Shown here piece after piece: positions 47,243 to 56,682 of a stretch of DNA of 64,000 nt. Both the position numbers and the translations under genes were made by a program. Position 1 is the first letter of the stretch; each line of letters begins with the position of its first letter. The stretch comes from CAZSSM01 sp964609385 (GTDB lineage Bacteria; Planctomycetota; Planctomycetia; Isosphaerales; Isosphaeraceae), in NCBI GenBank assembly GCA_964609385.1, contig CAZSSM010000010.1:1-64000 (forward strand), written 5' to 3'. Under the pieces are notes generated by a model. That model made no database searches and was not told where the DNA came from. It worked only from the letters and a program-made list of their open reading frames with translations.

Positions 47243-47613
47243 CACGGGTCACTCCCGGAAATCTCTGGAGACGTGTCGGGCGAGTCGCGTCACGTTCGAC
47301 GGAGCGGATCGCCCTAGCCGTTTGGGCCGGAACGACGTCCTTCGGTCGCGACCGATCGCATCGCTCTGCGCCGATGTGGTATCGCGCAGCGCGTACCTGG
47401 TCAATCTTGTCATGGTTTTCCGGTCGAGGCGAGCCGAACGGTTCGGACACCGTTGACGGTTCGACCGAGGCTCCGGCTCGAGGTCGCCTGTCTCCAACGC
47501 TCAAATGAGCCCGAGACTCGGGGAGAATGCGGCGACGTCAACGGGCCGATTCCTCGCTTTGTCCCTTGACGTGGTCCGATTGCTCCGGAAAAATCGACCA
47601 CCAGAGCTGACTT
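47243..47613. other. Intergenic region upstream of tRNA-Leu
   Basis: About 370 bases between the divergent hypothetical gene and tRNA-Leu. Apart from the tRNA promoter at 47566-47594 I see nothing. Confidence 0.4.
47566..47594 (+). promoter_or_regulatory. Putative promoter of tRNA-Leu
   Basis: TTGACG (47566-47571), 17-base spacer, AAAAAT (47589-47594), 19 bases before the tRNA. Matches 5/6 and 4/6. Confidence 0.45.
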
Positions 47614-47699
47614 GCCGAAGTGGCGGAATTGGCAGACGCGCTAGGTTCAGGTCCTAGTGGGATTAAGTTCCCGTGGAGGTTCGAGTCCTCTCTTCGGCA
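47614..47699 (+). tRNA. tRNA-Leu(CAG)
   Basis: 86-base class II tRNA. Acceptor GCCGAAG/CTTCGGC with discriminator A, anticodon stem CTAGG/CCTAG with loop TTCAGGT (anticodon CAG), a long variable arm (TGGGATTAAGTTCCCGT) as expected for leucine, and T arm GAGG-TTCGAGT-CCTC. CCA is not encoded. Confidence 0.96.
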
Positions 47700-47946
47700 C
47701 TGGTCTGACGACGATCCGGTGCTGGATCTGCCTATTCAGCTCGTCCTTCCGCACAGCGAATCCCCGCGAACTTTCCGCCACCGGTTCGCATCGATCGCTC
47801 TTCGGACGGACTACACCGTTTCCCTTCCCCGGTTCCTTACGTATCTCCGCGATTGAGCCGAGATCGCCTCCATCGCGACGACACCGGGATCAATCTTCTC
47901 GTTCTCAACCCGCGGTGATCCGTCCCTTGGCAGAGGAGGCCGAGAG

Positions 47947-48507
47947 ATGGCCCGTCATTCGTTCGTCCCCTGGTCGGACCATCTAGAGTCGCGTGAGCTG
48001 CTCAGCACGGTCGCGCCACCTGGTCTGGCCCCGCGCACCGCTCAACTCTCGCAGTTGCCCGCGACGCCGGGCTCCCAGCGGGTTTTTCTGCTGACCGAAC
48101 AACAACAACGTTCCCGGATCGAGAACATCGAGATCTTCCTCCGACAGGTACCGATGGCCCGACAGCTCGACCCCGATGGCGTCGCCCTGATCACCGAGGG
48201 GCTCTTCGAGGTCCAAGGCCAGTTGGGACGGCCGGCACCCCGGGCGATCGAGCTGTTCAACGACGTCCTCCGCGATGCTCAACCCTCAGAGAATCTCCTG
48301 ACCTCTCAGGCCATCGGACTTAATCGCGCCTTCGGACTCACTCTCGAGTCGGCCGGCGCCAGCGTCGAGGCCATCGACAAACTCCAGTCCGGACTGATCC
48401 TCCTGGCCCAAGGCAACACCCAAGCTTCATTCAGCGCTCTGGTTACCTCCAACGATTACTCGTTGGTCCTGCAGACCGCCATTGGGGTCGGCAGACAACC
48501 ACGCTGA
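47947..48507 (+). CDS. Hypothetical protein with LEPR-XLL-like N-terminal motif
   Basis: 186 residues. The N-terminus WSDHLESRELLS resembles the L-E-x-R-x-L-L-S motif found at the start of many large secreted planctomycete proteins, here on a short protein. The rest is helical and polar (RVFLLTEQQQRSRIENIEIFLRQ; GRPAPRAIELFNDVLRDAQ; ASVEAIDKLQSGLILLAQG) without known domain. GGAGG seven bases upstream supports the start. Family and role unknown; it may be what is left of a larger surface protein or a small independent one. Confidence 0.65.
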   Translation: MARHSFVPWSDHLESRELLSTVAPPGLAPRTAQLSQLPATPGSQRVFLLTEQQQRSRIENIEIFLRQVPMARQLDPDGVALITEGLFEVQGQLGRPAPRAIELFNDVLRDAQPSENLLTSQAIGLNRAFGLTLESAGASVEAIDKLQSGLILLAQGNTQASFSALVTSNDYSLVLQTAIGVGRQPR

Positions 48508-48626
48508 GCCCGAAAAATCGGCACGCTCACCTCAACGACACTTGTGCTCGCCCCGATCCAAGAGTACAGTGATTCTTTCGTTTCGGAATCCAACAACTTT
48601 TCTGAGTCAGGAGTGACGGGACTTCT

Positions 48627-48716
48627 ATGGCCAGTCGTCGCCGAGGTAAGGGTCGTCGGAAGATCGGACGGAAGAAACGACGAATGCGTGCGAAGATCCG
48701 GCACCGCAAGAAGTAA
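48627..48716 (+). CDS. 29-residue very basic protein (AURKAIP1/COX24- or bTHX-like)
   Basis: Sequence begins MASRRRGKGRRKIGRKK and goes on RRMRAKIRHRKK; well over half the residues are Arg or Lys and there is no acid. This looks like the small AURKAIP1/COX24 (DUF1713) or Thx class of ribosome-associated proteins. AGGAG and GGGA lie upstream. A hairpin with a T-rich stretch follows at once (48719-48752), which supports a separate, short transcript. Too short for standard gene calls, so easily missed. Confidence 0.65.
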   Translation: MASRRRGKGRRKIGRKKRRMRAKIRHRKK

Positions 48717-48718
48717 GA

Positions 48719-48763
48719 TGACTCGGACACTGATCCGATCCAGGCCGAGTCAGTTGGCATTTT
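48719..48763 (+). terminator. Terminator-like hairpin after the 29-residue gene
   Basis: TGACTCGG (48719-48726) pairs with CCGAGTCA (48745-48752), 18-base loop, then GTTGGCATTTTAT. Starts two bases after the stop codon. Confidence 0.5.
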
Positions 48764-49050
48764 ATGAGCCCGCACTCCTCGGGGCGTTCTCGACAGTTCC
48801 GTTCGCATTTGGATCTCCGACGCGTGTCCATGGGTAGCGTCGGTGGATCCATCGCTCGAACAATTCGTTGGATCGTCGCAATTGAGGATGCGGGCGAGTC
48901 CTGAACGGGCCTTGGGTCGAAGGTGTCCTCCACTTAGGCATCCCGAACGATTGGCCCTGCCTGCGTCTCTAACGGTTGATGCCTCGACTATTCGGACAAC
49001 GACCGTCCCCTAATCCCGTTTCCCTTTCATCGTGGCGAGCATCGAGACGG
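48764..49050. other. Intergenic region, nothing recognised
   Basis: About 290 bases (335 counting from the previous stop). The next frame is open from an ATG at 48976 but that extension looks noncoding. Confidence 0.35.
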
Positions 49051-50220
49051 ATGACCCAGACCCGGCGCTGCCGCGAGGTGATAGACCTCGATAAGGGGAC
49101 CGATACCCGCGACGCGATCCATCGCGCTGTCGCATCGCTAGCCGGTGGTGGGCTTGTCGGATTCACCACATCCGAGGCGGTGCTATTGGCCGCCTCCGCG
49201 ATCCGACCCCAAGCTGTCGCACGTCTCAAGAAGGCCCATCACGAGTCGACCTCACCCCTCGGCCTTTGGCTTCACCATCGCGATGCGTTGGACGATTGGG
49301 TCGATCCGAACACGATGGCCGAATCGAGCCGGCGCCTGGTCGCTCGAGGCTGGCCAGCCCCACTGACCTTGACGTTCGCGGTCGACGAAAACGGCCTAAG
49401 CGATCGACTCGATCTGAGCGTTCGGACAGCCCTGGCCGTTGAAGCAAATCCGACTCAGCTCTCGTTTCAAGTCAGCCGCGACGGCGTGATCCAGGAGATG
49501 GTCGCGCTCCACGCCGGTCCAGTCGTCTTCGGAGAGTTCCCAAGATCCACCACGTGGATCGTCGATCAAGAGGCTCCGATCGATGAGGTGGTCGACCTCG
49601 TGCTTCGAGCCTCGATCAGATCCTCGTCCACCTCGACGGAGTCGACCGCTACATCGGCCTTCACGCGGGTCGAAGTGACCGCCGAGGACTATCGAATCGT
49701 CGAGTTAGGGCCGATCTCCGAACAGCATCTTCATCAGTTGACCGGACGTATTCTTTTGTTCGTCTGCACGGGAAACACGTGCCGAAGCCCGATGGCGGCG
49801 GCTTTGGCACGGACGATGTTGGCGGAGCGATTGGGGTGCAGCGTTGAGGATCTGACCCCAAACGGTTACTCAATCCTTTCGGCGGGCCTCCATGCCGCCG
49901 ACGGGGCTGCCGCGACCCCCGAGGCCGTCAAGGCGGTCCGGCGTTTTGGGGCCCGACTCGACGACCACCGAAGCACACCGCTGTCCATCGAGATGGCTCA
50001 GCAGGCCGACCTAATTCTGACGATGACCAGTCATCACCGCGAGGCCCTGCTGGCCGAATTGCCCGCCTTAGAGGATCGGACCCATCTGCTCGACCCGACC
50101 GGTCGAGACATCGACGATCCGATCGGAGGTAGCCAAGCTCTCTATCAAGAAACCGCTGAGGCGATCCGACAGAATCTCAACGATTGGTTCGACCGACTCG
50201 GGTTCCCCAATCGAGGTTGA
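49051..50220 (+). CDS. YrdC/Sua5-like domain fused to low-molecular-weight tyrosine phosphatase
   Basis: The N-terminal ~190 residues resemble YrdC (VIDLDKGTDTRDAIHRAVAS, GGLVGFTTSEAVLLAAS, SPLGLWLHHRDALDDWV, GWPAPLTLTF). The K-x-R and S/T-x-x-N residues used by TsaC to bind ATP and threonine are not recognisable (TTSEAV replaces the P-T-D-T-x-Y-G box), so t6A synthesis is doubtful. The C-terminal part is a complete LMW phosphatase: P-loop LLFVCTGNTCRSPMA and the general acid in LLDPTGRDIDDPIGG (expected D-P). It would remove phosphate from protein tyrosines or arginines. The start at 49051 is preferred; ATG 48976 is possible. Confidence 0.82.
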   Translation: MTQTRRCREVIDLDKGTDTRDAIHRAVASLAGGGLVGFTTSEAVLLAASAIRPQAVARLKKAHHESTSPLGLWLHHRDALDDWVDPNTMAESSRRLVARGWPAPLTLTFAVDENGLSDRLDLSVRTALAVEANPTQLSFQVSRDGVIQEMVALHAGPVVFGEFPRSTTWIVDQEAPIDEVVDLVLRASIRSSSTSTESTATSAFTRVEVTAEDYRIVELGPISEQHLHQLTGRILLFVCTGNTCRSPMAAALARTMLAERLGCSVEDLTPNGYSILSAGLHAADGAAATPEAVKAVRRFGARLDDHRSTPLSIEMAQQADLILTMTSHHREALLAELPALEDRTHLLDPTGRDIDDPIGGSQALYQETAEAIRQNLNDWFDRLGFPNRG

Positions 50221-50292
50221 GTCCTTCGTCGGATGTCCCCAGTTGGTTTTTGCGATTGAATCAGGATCCGCCTAGGACGGCTCATGTTCGTC

Positions 50293-51333
50293 TTAGACCA
50301 CGGCCCCGCCGCAACTAGATCCCGAGCCGGCCGCGCATCCATAGCAATGGAGGCCCGTCCGGATCCGACGTCCAGCCAGTTCGTCACCCCGAATGTCTCG
50401 AATATGTCGTGGGAAGCCCGCTTCCAGCGGCATACGCAACTGTTGGTTGAAGTCGCAGTCCGAAAGCGAACCGTCCCATTCGACCGAGATCATGCTCCGG
50501 CACATCAGGCCGTCGATCGCTTTCGGGTTATATGACTCAACGAGCAACCGCATGTAATCATCGAACAGGTCAGCCACGAGCAGACATTCGAGGTATCGGT
50601 TGATCGGCATATTGGTAATAACATAAAGACGATCGAAGATGATCCCATAGCGATCACGGAGTTCGTCGCGATAGCGGGCTTCCAACTGGTCCTGGGATGG
50701 TGGCAGGAACGCGCCATTCGGGTTGTAGACCAGGTTGAGCTGGAGCCGGGATCCATCCACGCCATAGCCGAGCCGATTCAAAGTTCGAATCGCCTCGATC
50801 GAACGCGTGAAGACACCATCTCCTCGCTGCTGATCCGTGTTCTCCTCGGCATAGCACGGCAACGACGCGACGACCTCGACCCCTTGCTCGGCCAAGAATG
50901 CGGCCAGCCGTCGATAGCGACCGACGGTCAGGATCGTCAGGTTACAGCGGTCCATAACATGGCGCTGCCGACGACGGATCTCGGTGACGAACCACTCGAA
51001 ATGAGGGTTCATCTCCGGAGCACCTCCAGTCAGATCGACCGTCTCGATCGTGTCGAGGCGATCGAGCAGATCCAGGCAGGACTGCATGGTCTGGCGATCC
51101 ATGATCTCGCGACGATCCGGCCCAGCGTCGACGTGGCAATGATGGCAGGTCTGATTGCAGAGCTTGCCCAGATTCACTTGAAGTGTCGTGATCGCGTCGG
51201 CTCGGAGCGGCTCATGGCCAGACCTGGACAGAGCTACCTCGAAGGGAGGGAACGGGCCGTCAGGTCGGAGGATCTCCCACTGCCGTTCGATCACGGCGAG
51301 ACGATGGCCCTGGCCCTGCAGACTTTTCGCCAT
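50293..51333 (-). CDS. arsS: Arsenosugar biosynthesis radical SAM protein ArsS-like
   Basis: 346 residues. The radical SAM cluster motif CNQTCHHC is followed by VDLTGGAPEMNPHFEWF, LTILTVGRY, VVASLPCYAEENTDQQRGDGVF (quoted in part), LNLVYNPNGAFLPPSQ and the Cys-rich end HCYGCAAGSGSSCGGAVV. This end is a hallmark of the ArsS/DUF3641 family, where some members have selenocysteine; this one uses Cys. ArsS builds 5'-deoxyadenosyl-arsenosugar from methylated arsenic. No arsM or other arsenic gene is seen nearby, so the substrate is by family only. Confidence 0.9.
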   Translation of the reverse strand: MAKSLQGQGHRLAVIERQWEILRPDGPFPPFEVALSRSGHEPLRADAITTLQVNLGKLCNQTCHHCHVDAGPDRREIMDRQTMQSCLDLLDRLDTIETVDLTGGAPEMNPHFEWFVTEIRRRQRHVMDRCNLTILTVGRYRRLAAFLAEQGVEVVASLPCYAEENTDQQRGDGVFTRSIEAIRTLNRLGYGVDGSRLQLNLVYNPNGAFLPPSQDQLEARYRDELRDRYGIIFDRLYVITNMPINRYLECLLVADLFDDYMRLLVESYNPKAIDGLMCRSMISVEWDGSLSDCDFNQQLRMPLEAGFPRHIRDIRGDELAGRRIRTGLHCYGCAAGSGSSCGGAVV

Positions 51334-51434
51334 GTCGCGTTGCGTTCCGGTACGAGGTCGGTCGGCTCGAGCTTGGGCTGGATGGGCTCCCTCCGGGAAC
51401 GATCATCGAGCGAAAGCCAGCGCGAGCGAGGGAT

Positions 51435-52826
51435 TCAAGAGGTCTCAGGCGAGGATTCGGCTGCCCGACTGGACTCCGCTTCGGTCACCTGATCATCGGG
51501 ATCCAGTTCGGAGACCTTAGCGCGGTGTCGGATGGTGATCGAGCGGATCCGGGTCGGGTCAGCCTGATCGACCTGGAACTGGTAGTCGCCCTGCCAAACG
51601 ACATCATCGCTGCGGGCGAGGCGGCCGAGCCGATCGACGATCAACCCGCCGATGGTGTCAGCTTCGGTTTCAGGCGGCTCGAGCCCCAGGGTCCGAAAGA
51701 ACTCATCGACCGGACAGAGCCCTTGGACACGGTAAACGCCCTCCTCCAAGGTTTCGACCCAAGGCCGTTCCTCCTTATCGAACTCATCGAGGATGGGTCC
51801 GACCAACTCCTCGAGCACGTTTTCCAGGGTGACCATGCCCACGACAGTCCCATGCTCGTCGACCAGCATGGCCAGATGTACGTTCTGGCGCTGGAACTCC
51901 TTGAGCAGTTTATCGAGCGGGATATGTTCGTGGAGAAACGGAACCTTCCGGGTCAACTTGGTGAGGTCGACCGTCCCATTGGAATGGCTGTGGGCCCAGA
52001 AGAGATCCTTGACGTGGATCATGCCCAAAATATTGGTCAGGTCGAGTTCGCAGAGCGGATAGCGGGTGTGACCGTAGCGTTTGGCCAGGCTGAGATTCTC
52101 TTTGTATGAACGTTTGAGACTGAGATAGACCACGTCGGGCGCGGGGACCATGATCCGCCGGGCGTCCTTGTTCTCGAGGTTCAGCACGTTTTCGATCAGG
52201 TCACGCTCGCCGGCCTTGATCTGACCCGTCTCGACACTCTCTGAGAGGATCGTCCGCAACTCTTCCTCGGTATGTCCGATCTCTTGCTCGGAGACGCGAC
52301 CAAGGCCCATCAGCCGAAGGACCAGTTCGCTGCAGAGGTTGAGCATGACGATGGCCGGATAGAACACATAGTAAAAGGCCATCAACGGAGGGGCCGTCCA
52401 TAGGGCTAAGAGACGCGCTGAGCGAATCGCCAGGCTCTTGGGCACCAGTTCGCCGACGACGATATGAAGCGTTGTGACGACCAGGAACGCCAAGGCAGGC
52501 GCCAGCGAGATCGAGGCCATACCGGCCAATTGACTGGTCGCCTCCAAGCCGAAGCCCTCGAGCATCCTCTCGAAGACGGGCTTGACCGACTCCTCGATCA
52601 CATAACCCAGGCCCAGGCTGGCCAGAGTGATCCCCAGTTGCGACGCCGAGATATAGGCGTCCAGGCGGCTTAGGACCTTCTCGGCAATCCGGGCGGCCCA
52701 ATAGCCCCGGCCGACCAGCTCATCGATCTGGCTGCTCCGGACTTTAACCAGGGCGAACTCGGCAGCCACGAAGAACGCGTTGGCCAGCAACAGCCCACTG
52801 ACCAGGACGAAATCAAGGAGGCTCAT
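51435..52826 (-). CDS. CNNM/CorC-type membrane protein (hemolysin family, DUF21-CBS-CorC)
   Basis: 463 residues. DUF21 membrane domain (LLDFVLVSGLLLANAFFVAAEFALVKV; SASQLGITLASLGLGYVIEE; LVVTTLHIVVGELVPKSLAI; FYYVFYPAIVMLNLCSELVLR), then paired CBS domains (DARRIMVPAPDVVYLSL; VHLAMLVDEHGTVVGMVTLE) and a CorC_HlyC tail (TIGGLIVDRLGRLARSDDVV). Family members take part in magnesium or cobalt movement across the inner membrane; the old name hemolysin is misleading. A Ser/Glu-rich tail ends the protein. Confidence 0.92.
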   Translation of the reverse strand: MSLLDFVLVSGLLLANAFFVAAEFALVKVRSSQIDELVGRGYWAARIAEKVLSRLDAYISASQLGITLASLGLGYVIEESVKPVFERMLEGFGLEATSQLAGMASISLAPALAFLVVTTLHIVVGELVPKSLAIRSARLLALWTAPPLMAFYYVFYPAIVMLNLCSELVLRLMGLGRVSEQEIGHTEEELRTILSESVETGQIKAGERDLIENVLNLENKDARRIMVPAPDVVYLSLKRSYKENLSLAKRYGHTRYPLCELDLTNILGMIHVKDLFWAHSHSNGTVDLTKLTRKVPFLHEHIPLDKLLKEFQRQNVHLAMLVDEHGTVVGMVTLENVLEELVGPILDEFDKEERPWVETLEEGVYRVQGLCPVDEFFRTLGLEPPETEADTIGGLIVDRLGRLARSDDVVWQGDYQFQVDQADPTRIRSITIRHRAKVSELDPDDQVTEAESSRAAESSPETS

Positions 52827-53207
52827 CGACGTGCGTGCCCGGTCCCTTTCGAGAGAAGTCCGGTCCCTTCAAACGGACCGCGCCCAGCATCGGGAACCTG
52901 CCCGGCCGCCATGGGCTGCGGCGATCCCCTAGTCTACGACGACCCACGTCCCGACGTCAGACGAATCCCAACGCCGTCCTTGAGAACTTCGACAATCCCG
53001 CTCAGACACCCGACGCTCTGGTCGGCCGGTTGTTCTGAATTACGCACTTGGTCTATAGTGCGTCCCTGGACCTTTACCGATCGCCAAGGCTCAATCCTGT
53101 TCGTCTCGCCTCGGGGTCGGCCTCCTAAGTCAACCGCCAAGATGTCATTGATTGGCCATTCACCGCGTATCCCAAAAGCGTCCCTGATCTTCAACGGATC
53201 GTACTCC
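52827..53207. other. Divergent regulatory region CNNM/gcvT
   Basis: About 380 bases. Holds the gcvT promoter and inverted repeat at 53030-53063 and a leader of about 140 bases. I searched the leader for the glycine riboswitch core and did not see it. Confidence 0.4.
53030..53063 (+). promoter_or_regulatory. gcv promoter overlapped by an inverted repeat
   Basis: TTGTTC (53030-53035), 18 bases, TATAGT (53054-53059, 5/6). The -10 box lies inside a perfect inverted repeat ACGCACT-N8-AGTGCGT (53042-53063), a typical repressor-site arrangement. Confidence 0.55.
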
Positions 53208-54359
53208 ATGAGCCAAGACGCCTCGACCACACCGCTTCTGACCCCGTTGGCATCCTGGCACCGCGAACATGGTGCCCGGATGATCGAGTTCGGTGGCTGG
53301 TCGATGCCCGTGCTCTATTCATCGATCGTCGAGGAGCATCAGGCCGTCCGGAACCGGATGGGACTCTTTGATATCAGCCACATGGGCCGGCTCCGGTTCC
53401 AAGGTGCAGGGGCACAGTCCTGGCTCGATTATCTGACGACCAATCACGTGGCGCGACTCAAACCGGGTCGCGTCCAATACAGCCTCTGTGTCGCCGAGGA
53501 CGGGGGGATCCTCGACGACCTGCTCGTCTCGCAATTGGCCGTGGACGATTACCTTGTCGTTTGCAATGCGGCCAACCGCGAGACGGTTCTCGCCCAATTC
53601 CATGCGGAACGGCCTCCAGAAGCCGAATCGGTCCGGTTTGAAGATCAGACCGAGGCGACCGGCATGATCGCTCTGCAAGGTCCCCGGGCCTCGAAGCACC
53701 TGGAGACGCTGCTCGGGCCTGAGCCGACCGCGCTGCATTATTATCGAACGGGGACGTTCAACGTCCCGAGCCTCGAACGGACCTCGACCCTCGTCAGCCG
53801 GACCGGATACACCGGTGAGGATGGGTTCGAACTGATCGTGCCACGCGAACAGGCCTTGGCGATCTGGGAGCAGCTACGGGTCGAGGACGGCCACGACGAG
53901 CCGGTCATGGCCTGCGGATTAGGCGCCCGTGACACGCTCCGATTCGAGGCGGCCATGCCCCTCTACGGTCACGAGTTGGATCGTCAGACCAACCCCTACG
54001 CCGTCGGGCTCGACTGGGTTGTTAAGCTCGATAAAGGACCCTTCATCGGCCGCGAAGCTTTGCTCGGCCATCGAGAGCGACCCGGTCTGCGTCGGATCGG
54101 CCTCCGACTCGAAGGACGCCGGATCGCAAGGCAGGGGGCCATCGTGCTCTTGAACGACACGCGGGTTGGGGTGGTTACCTCGGGCACCCTCGCTCCGAGC
54201 TTGGGTCTGAACCTGGCCATGGCTCGGATCGATGGCGAGGTCAATCCCGAGCACTCCGGAGATGGGTGGCAGGTTGAGATTCGCGGCCACCGAAGTACGG
54301 CTGAAGTCGTCCCGTTACCGTTCTACCAGCGACTCGATCGCATCGCGGCTCGTTCGTGA
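53208..54359 (+). CDS. gcvT: Glycine cleavage system T protein (aminomethyltransferase)
   Basis: 383 residues. Seen: LASWHREHGARMIEFGGWSMPVLY, FDISHMGRLRF, LDYLTTNHVARLKPGRVQYSL, RTGYTGEDGFELIVP, GLGARDTLRFEAAMPLYGHEL and FIGREALL. T protein takes the methylene group from the lipoyl arm of H protein and gives it to tetrahydrofolate, releasing ammonia. The start at 53208 was chosen by the family N-terminus; the frame runs back to 52911. First gene of the gcv run, T-H-PA-PB. Confidence 0.95.
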   Translation: MSQDASTTPLLTPLASWHREHGARMIEFGGWSMPVLYSSIVEEHQAVRNRMGLFDISHMGRLRFQGAGAQSWLDYLTTNHVARLKPGRVQYSLCVAEDGGILDDLLVSQLAVDDYLVVCNAANRETVLAQFHAERPPEAESVRFEDQTEATGMIALQGPRASKHLETLLGPEPTALHYYRTGTFNVPSLERTSTLVSRTGYTGEDGFELIVPREQALAIWEQLRVEDGHDEPVMACGLGARDTLRFEAAMPLYGHELDRQTNPYAVGLDWVVKLDKGPFIGREALLGHRERPGLRRIGLRLEGRRIARQGAIVLLNDTRVGVVTSGTLAPSLGLNLAMARIDGEVNPEHSGDGWQVEIRGHRSTAEVVPLPFYQRLDRIAARS

Positions 54360-54571
54360 ACAGGCCGCAACGCACTGACCTGCCTTCCCCACCTCAGATG
54401 GCTCGGGGCCTCGTCGCGTCTATCGCGAGCGGATCAGTCCTCGTCGCCACGTCGTTGTTCCTCGACCTTCTCGGTCGCCCCGGATTGCGCCGTGATCAGC
54501 GCGCCGAATGGAGACCGACGACCACTTGCTTAACGCCCGGGACGTCCCAACTCCCCTCGGAGGAAATCGTT

Positions 54572-54955
54572 ATGGATCCCCAAACGCTTCGCTTCGCCGA
54601 GACCCACGAGTGGGTTCACATCGAAGGCGAGATCGCCACGATCGGCATTTCCCAGTTCGCCGTCGATCAGCTCAGCGACCTGACCATGATCGAACTGCCC
54701 GAGCCGGGCCAAGCCGTCGCGGCCAGCACGAGCCTTGGAGAGATCGAGAGCGTCAAGAACGTCAGCGACATCTACGCCCCAGTAGCCGGCGAGGTCGTCG
54801 AGTCCAACGAGCGGGTCAAAGAGGATCTGATGGTGCTCACCAACGATCCCTATGGCGAGGCCTGGCTGGTCAAGCTCAAGGTCACCGACGCCTCCGCGCT
54901 CGAATCCTTGATGAACCACGAGTCTTATCAGAAGGCCGTTGCGGATGAGGCCTGA
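54572..54955 (+). CDS. gcvH: Glycine cleavage system H protein
   Basis: 127 residues. THEWVHIEGEIATIGISQFA, then the lipoylation site Lys62 in GEIESVKNVSDIYAPVAGEV, and EAWLVKLKVTDASALESLM. The lipoyl arm carries the aminomethyl group between P, T and L proteins. GGAGG eight bases before 54572 fixes the start; the longer frame from 54356 is not used. A lipoate-ligase-family gene at 60566 may modify it. Confidence 0.96.
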   Translation: MDPQTLRFAETHEWVHIEGEIATIGISQFAVDQLSDLTMIELPEPGQAVAASTSLGEIESVKNVSDIYAPVAGEVVESNERVKEDLMVLTNDPYGEAWLVKLKVTDASALESLMNHESYQKAVADEA

Positions 54956-55176
54956 CTCGGGCCGGCCTACCCGATGAACCGATCCCCCCTACAATAGACT
55001 CGAGCGCACGCTAAGTCGTTACGGAGATACCTGTTCCGTCCCCCGAACACTCCAACACGTCGCGTATGTCGCTCGATGATCGGATCGGAACCAGCCAACA
55101 CCATCCACGAAGATCCGACGACGCCCTTAGGACTCCGCCCTCTTTTGCACTCTTCAGAAATCGACTTTCAACGCCC

Positions 55177-56544
<1,368 letters not shown>

Positions 56545-56682
56545 TTGCCGACGCTCGGCCCTGCTCGAAGCGATCCGATTCCGAACACGGATCCAGACCG
56601 AAGCCAATTCGACGGCGATGATCCGCCCGATCCTTGGTTCGCCGTCGCTCCCAAAACACACTCGGAACCAAAGGACTACCTG

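Noticed and set aside
50293..50330. Selenocysteine codon at the end of arsS
   Set aside because: All positions in the C-terminal motif are ordinary Cys codons.
52911..53207. N-terminal extension of gcvT
   Set aside because: Contains the promoter and inverted repeat; the family N-terminus starts at 53208.
53064..53207. Possible glycine riboswitch in the gcvT leader
   Set aside because: I could not find the conserved core sequences by eye. A covariance search would be decisive.
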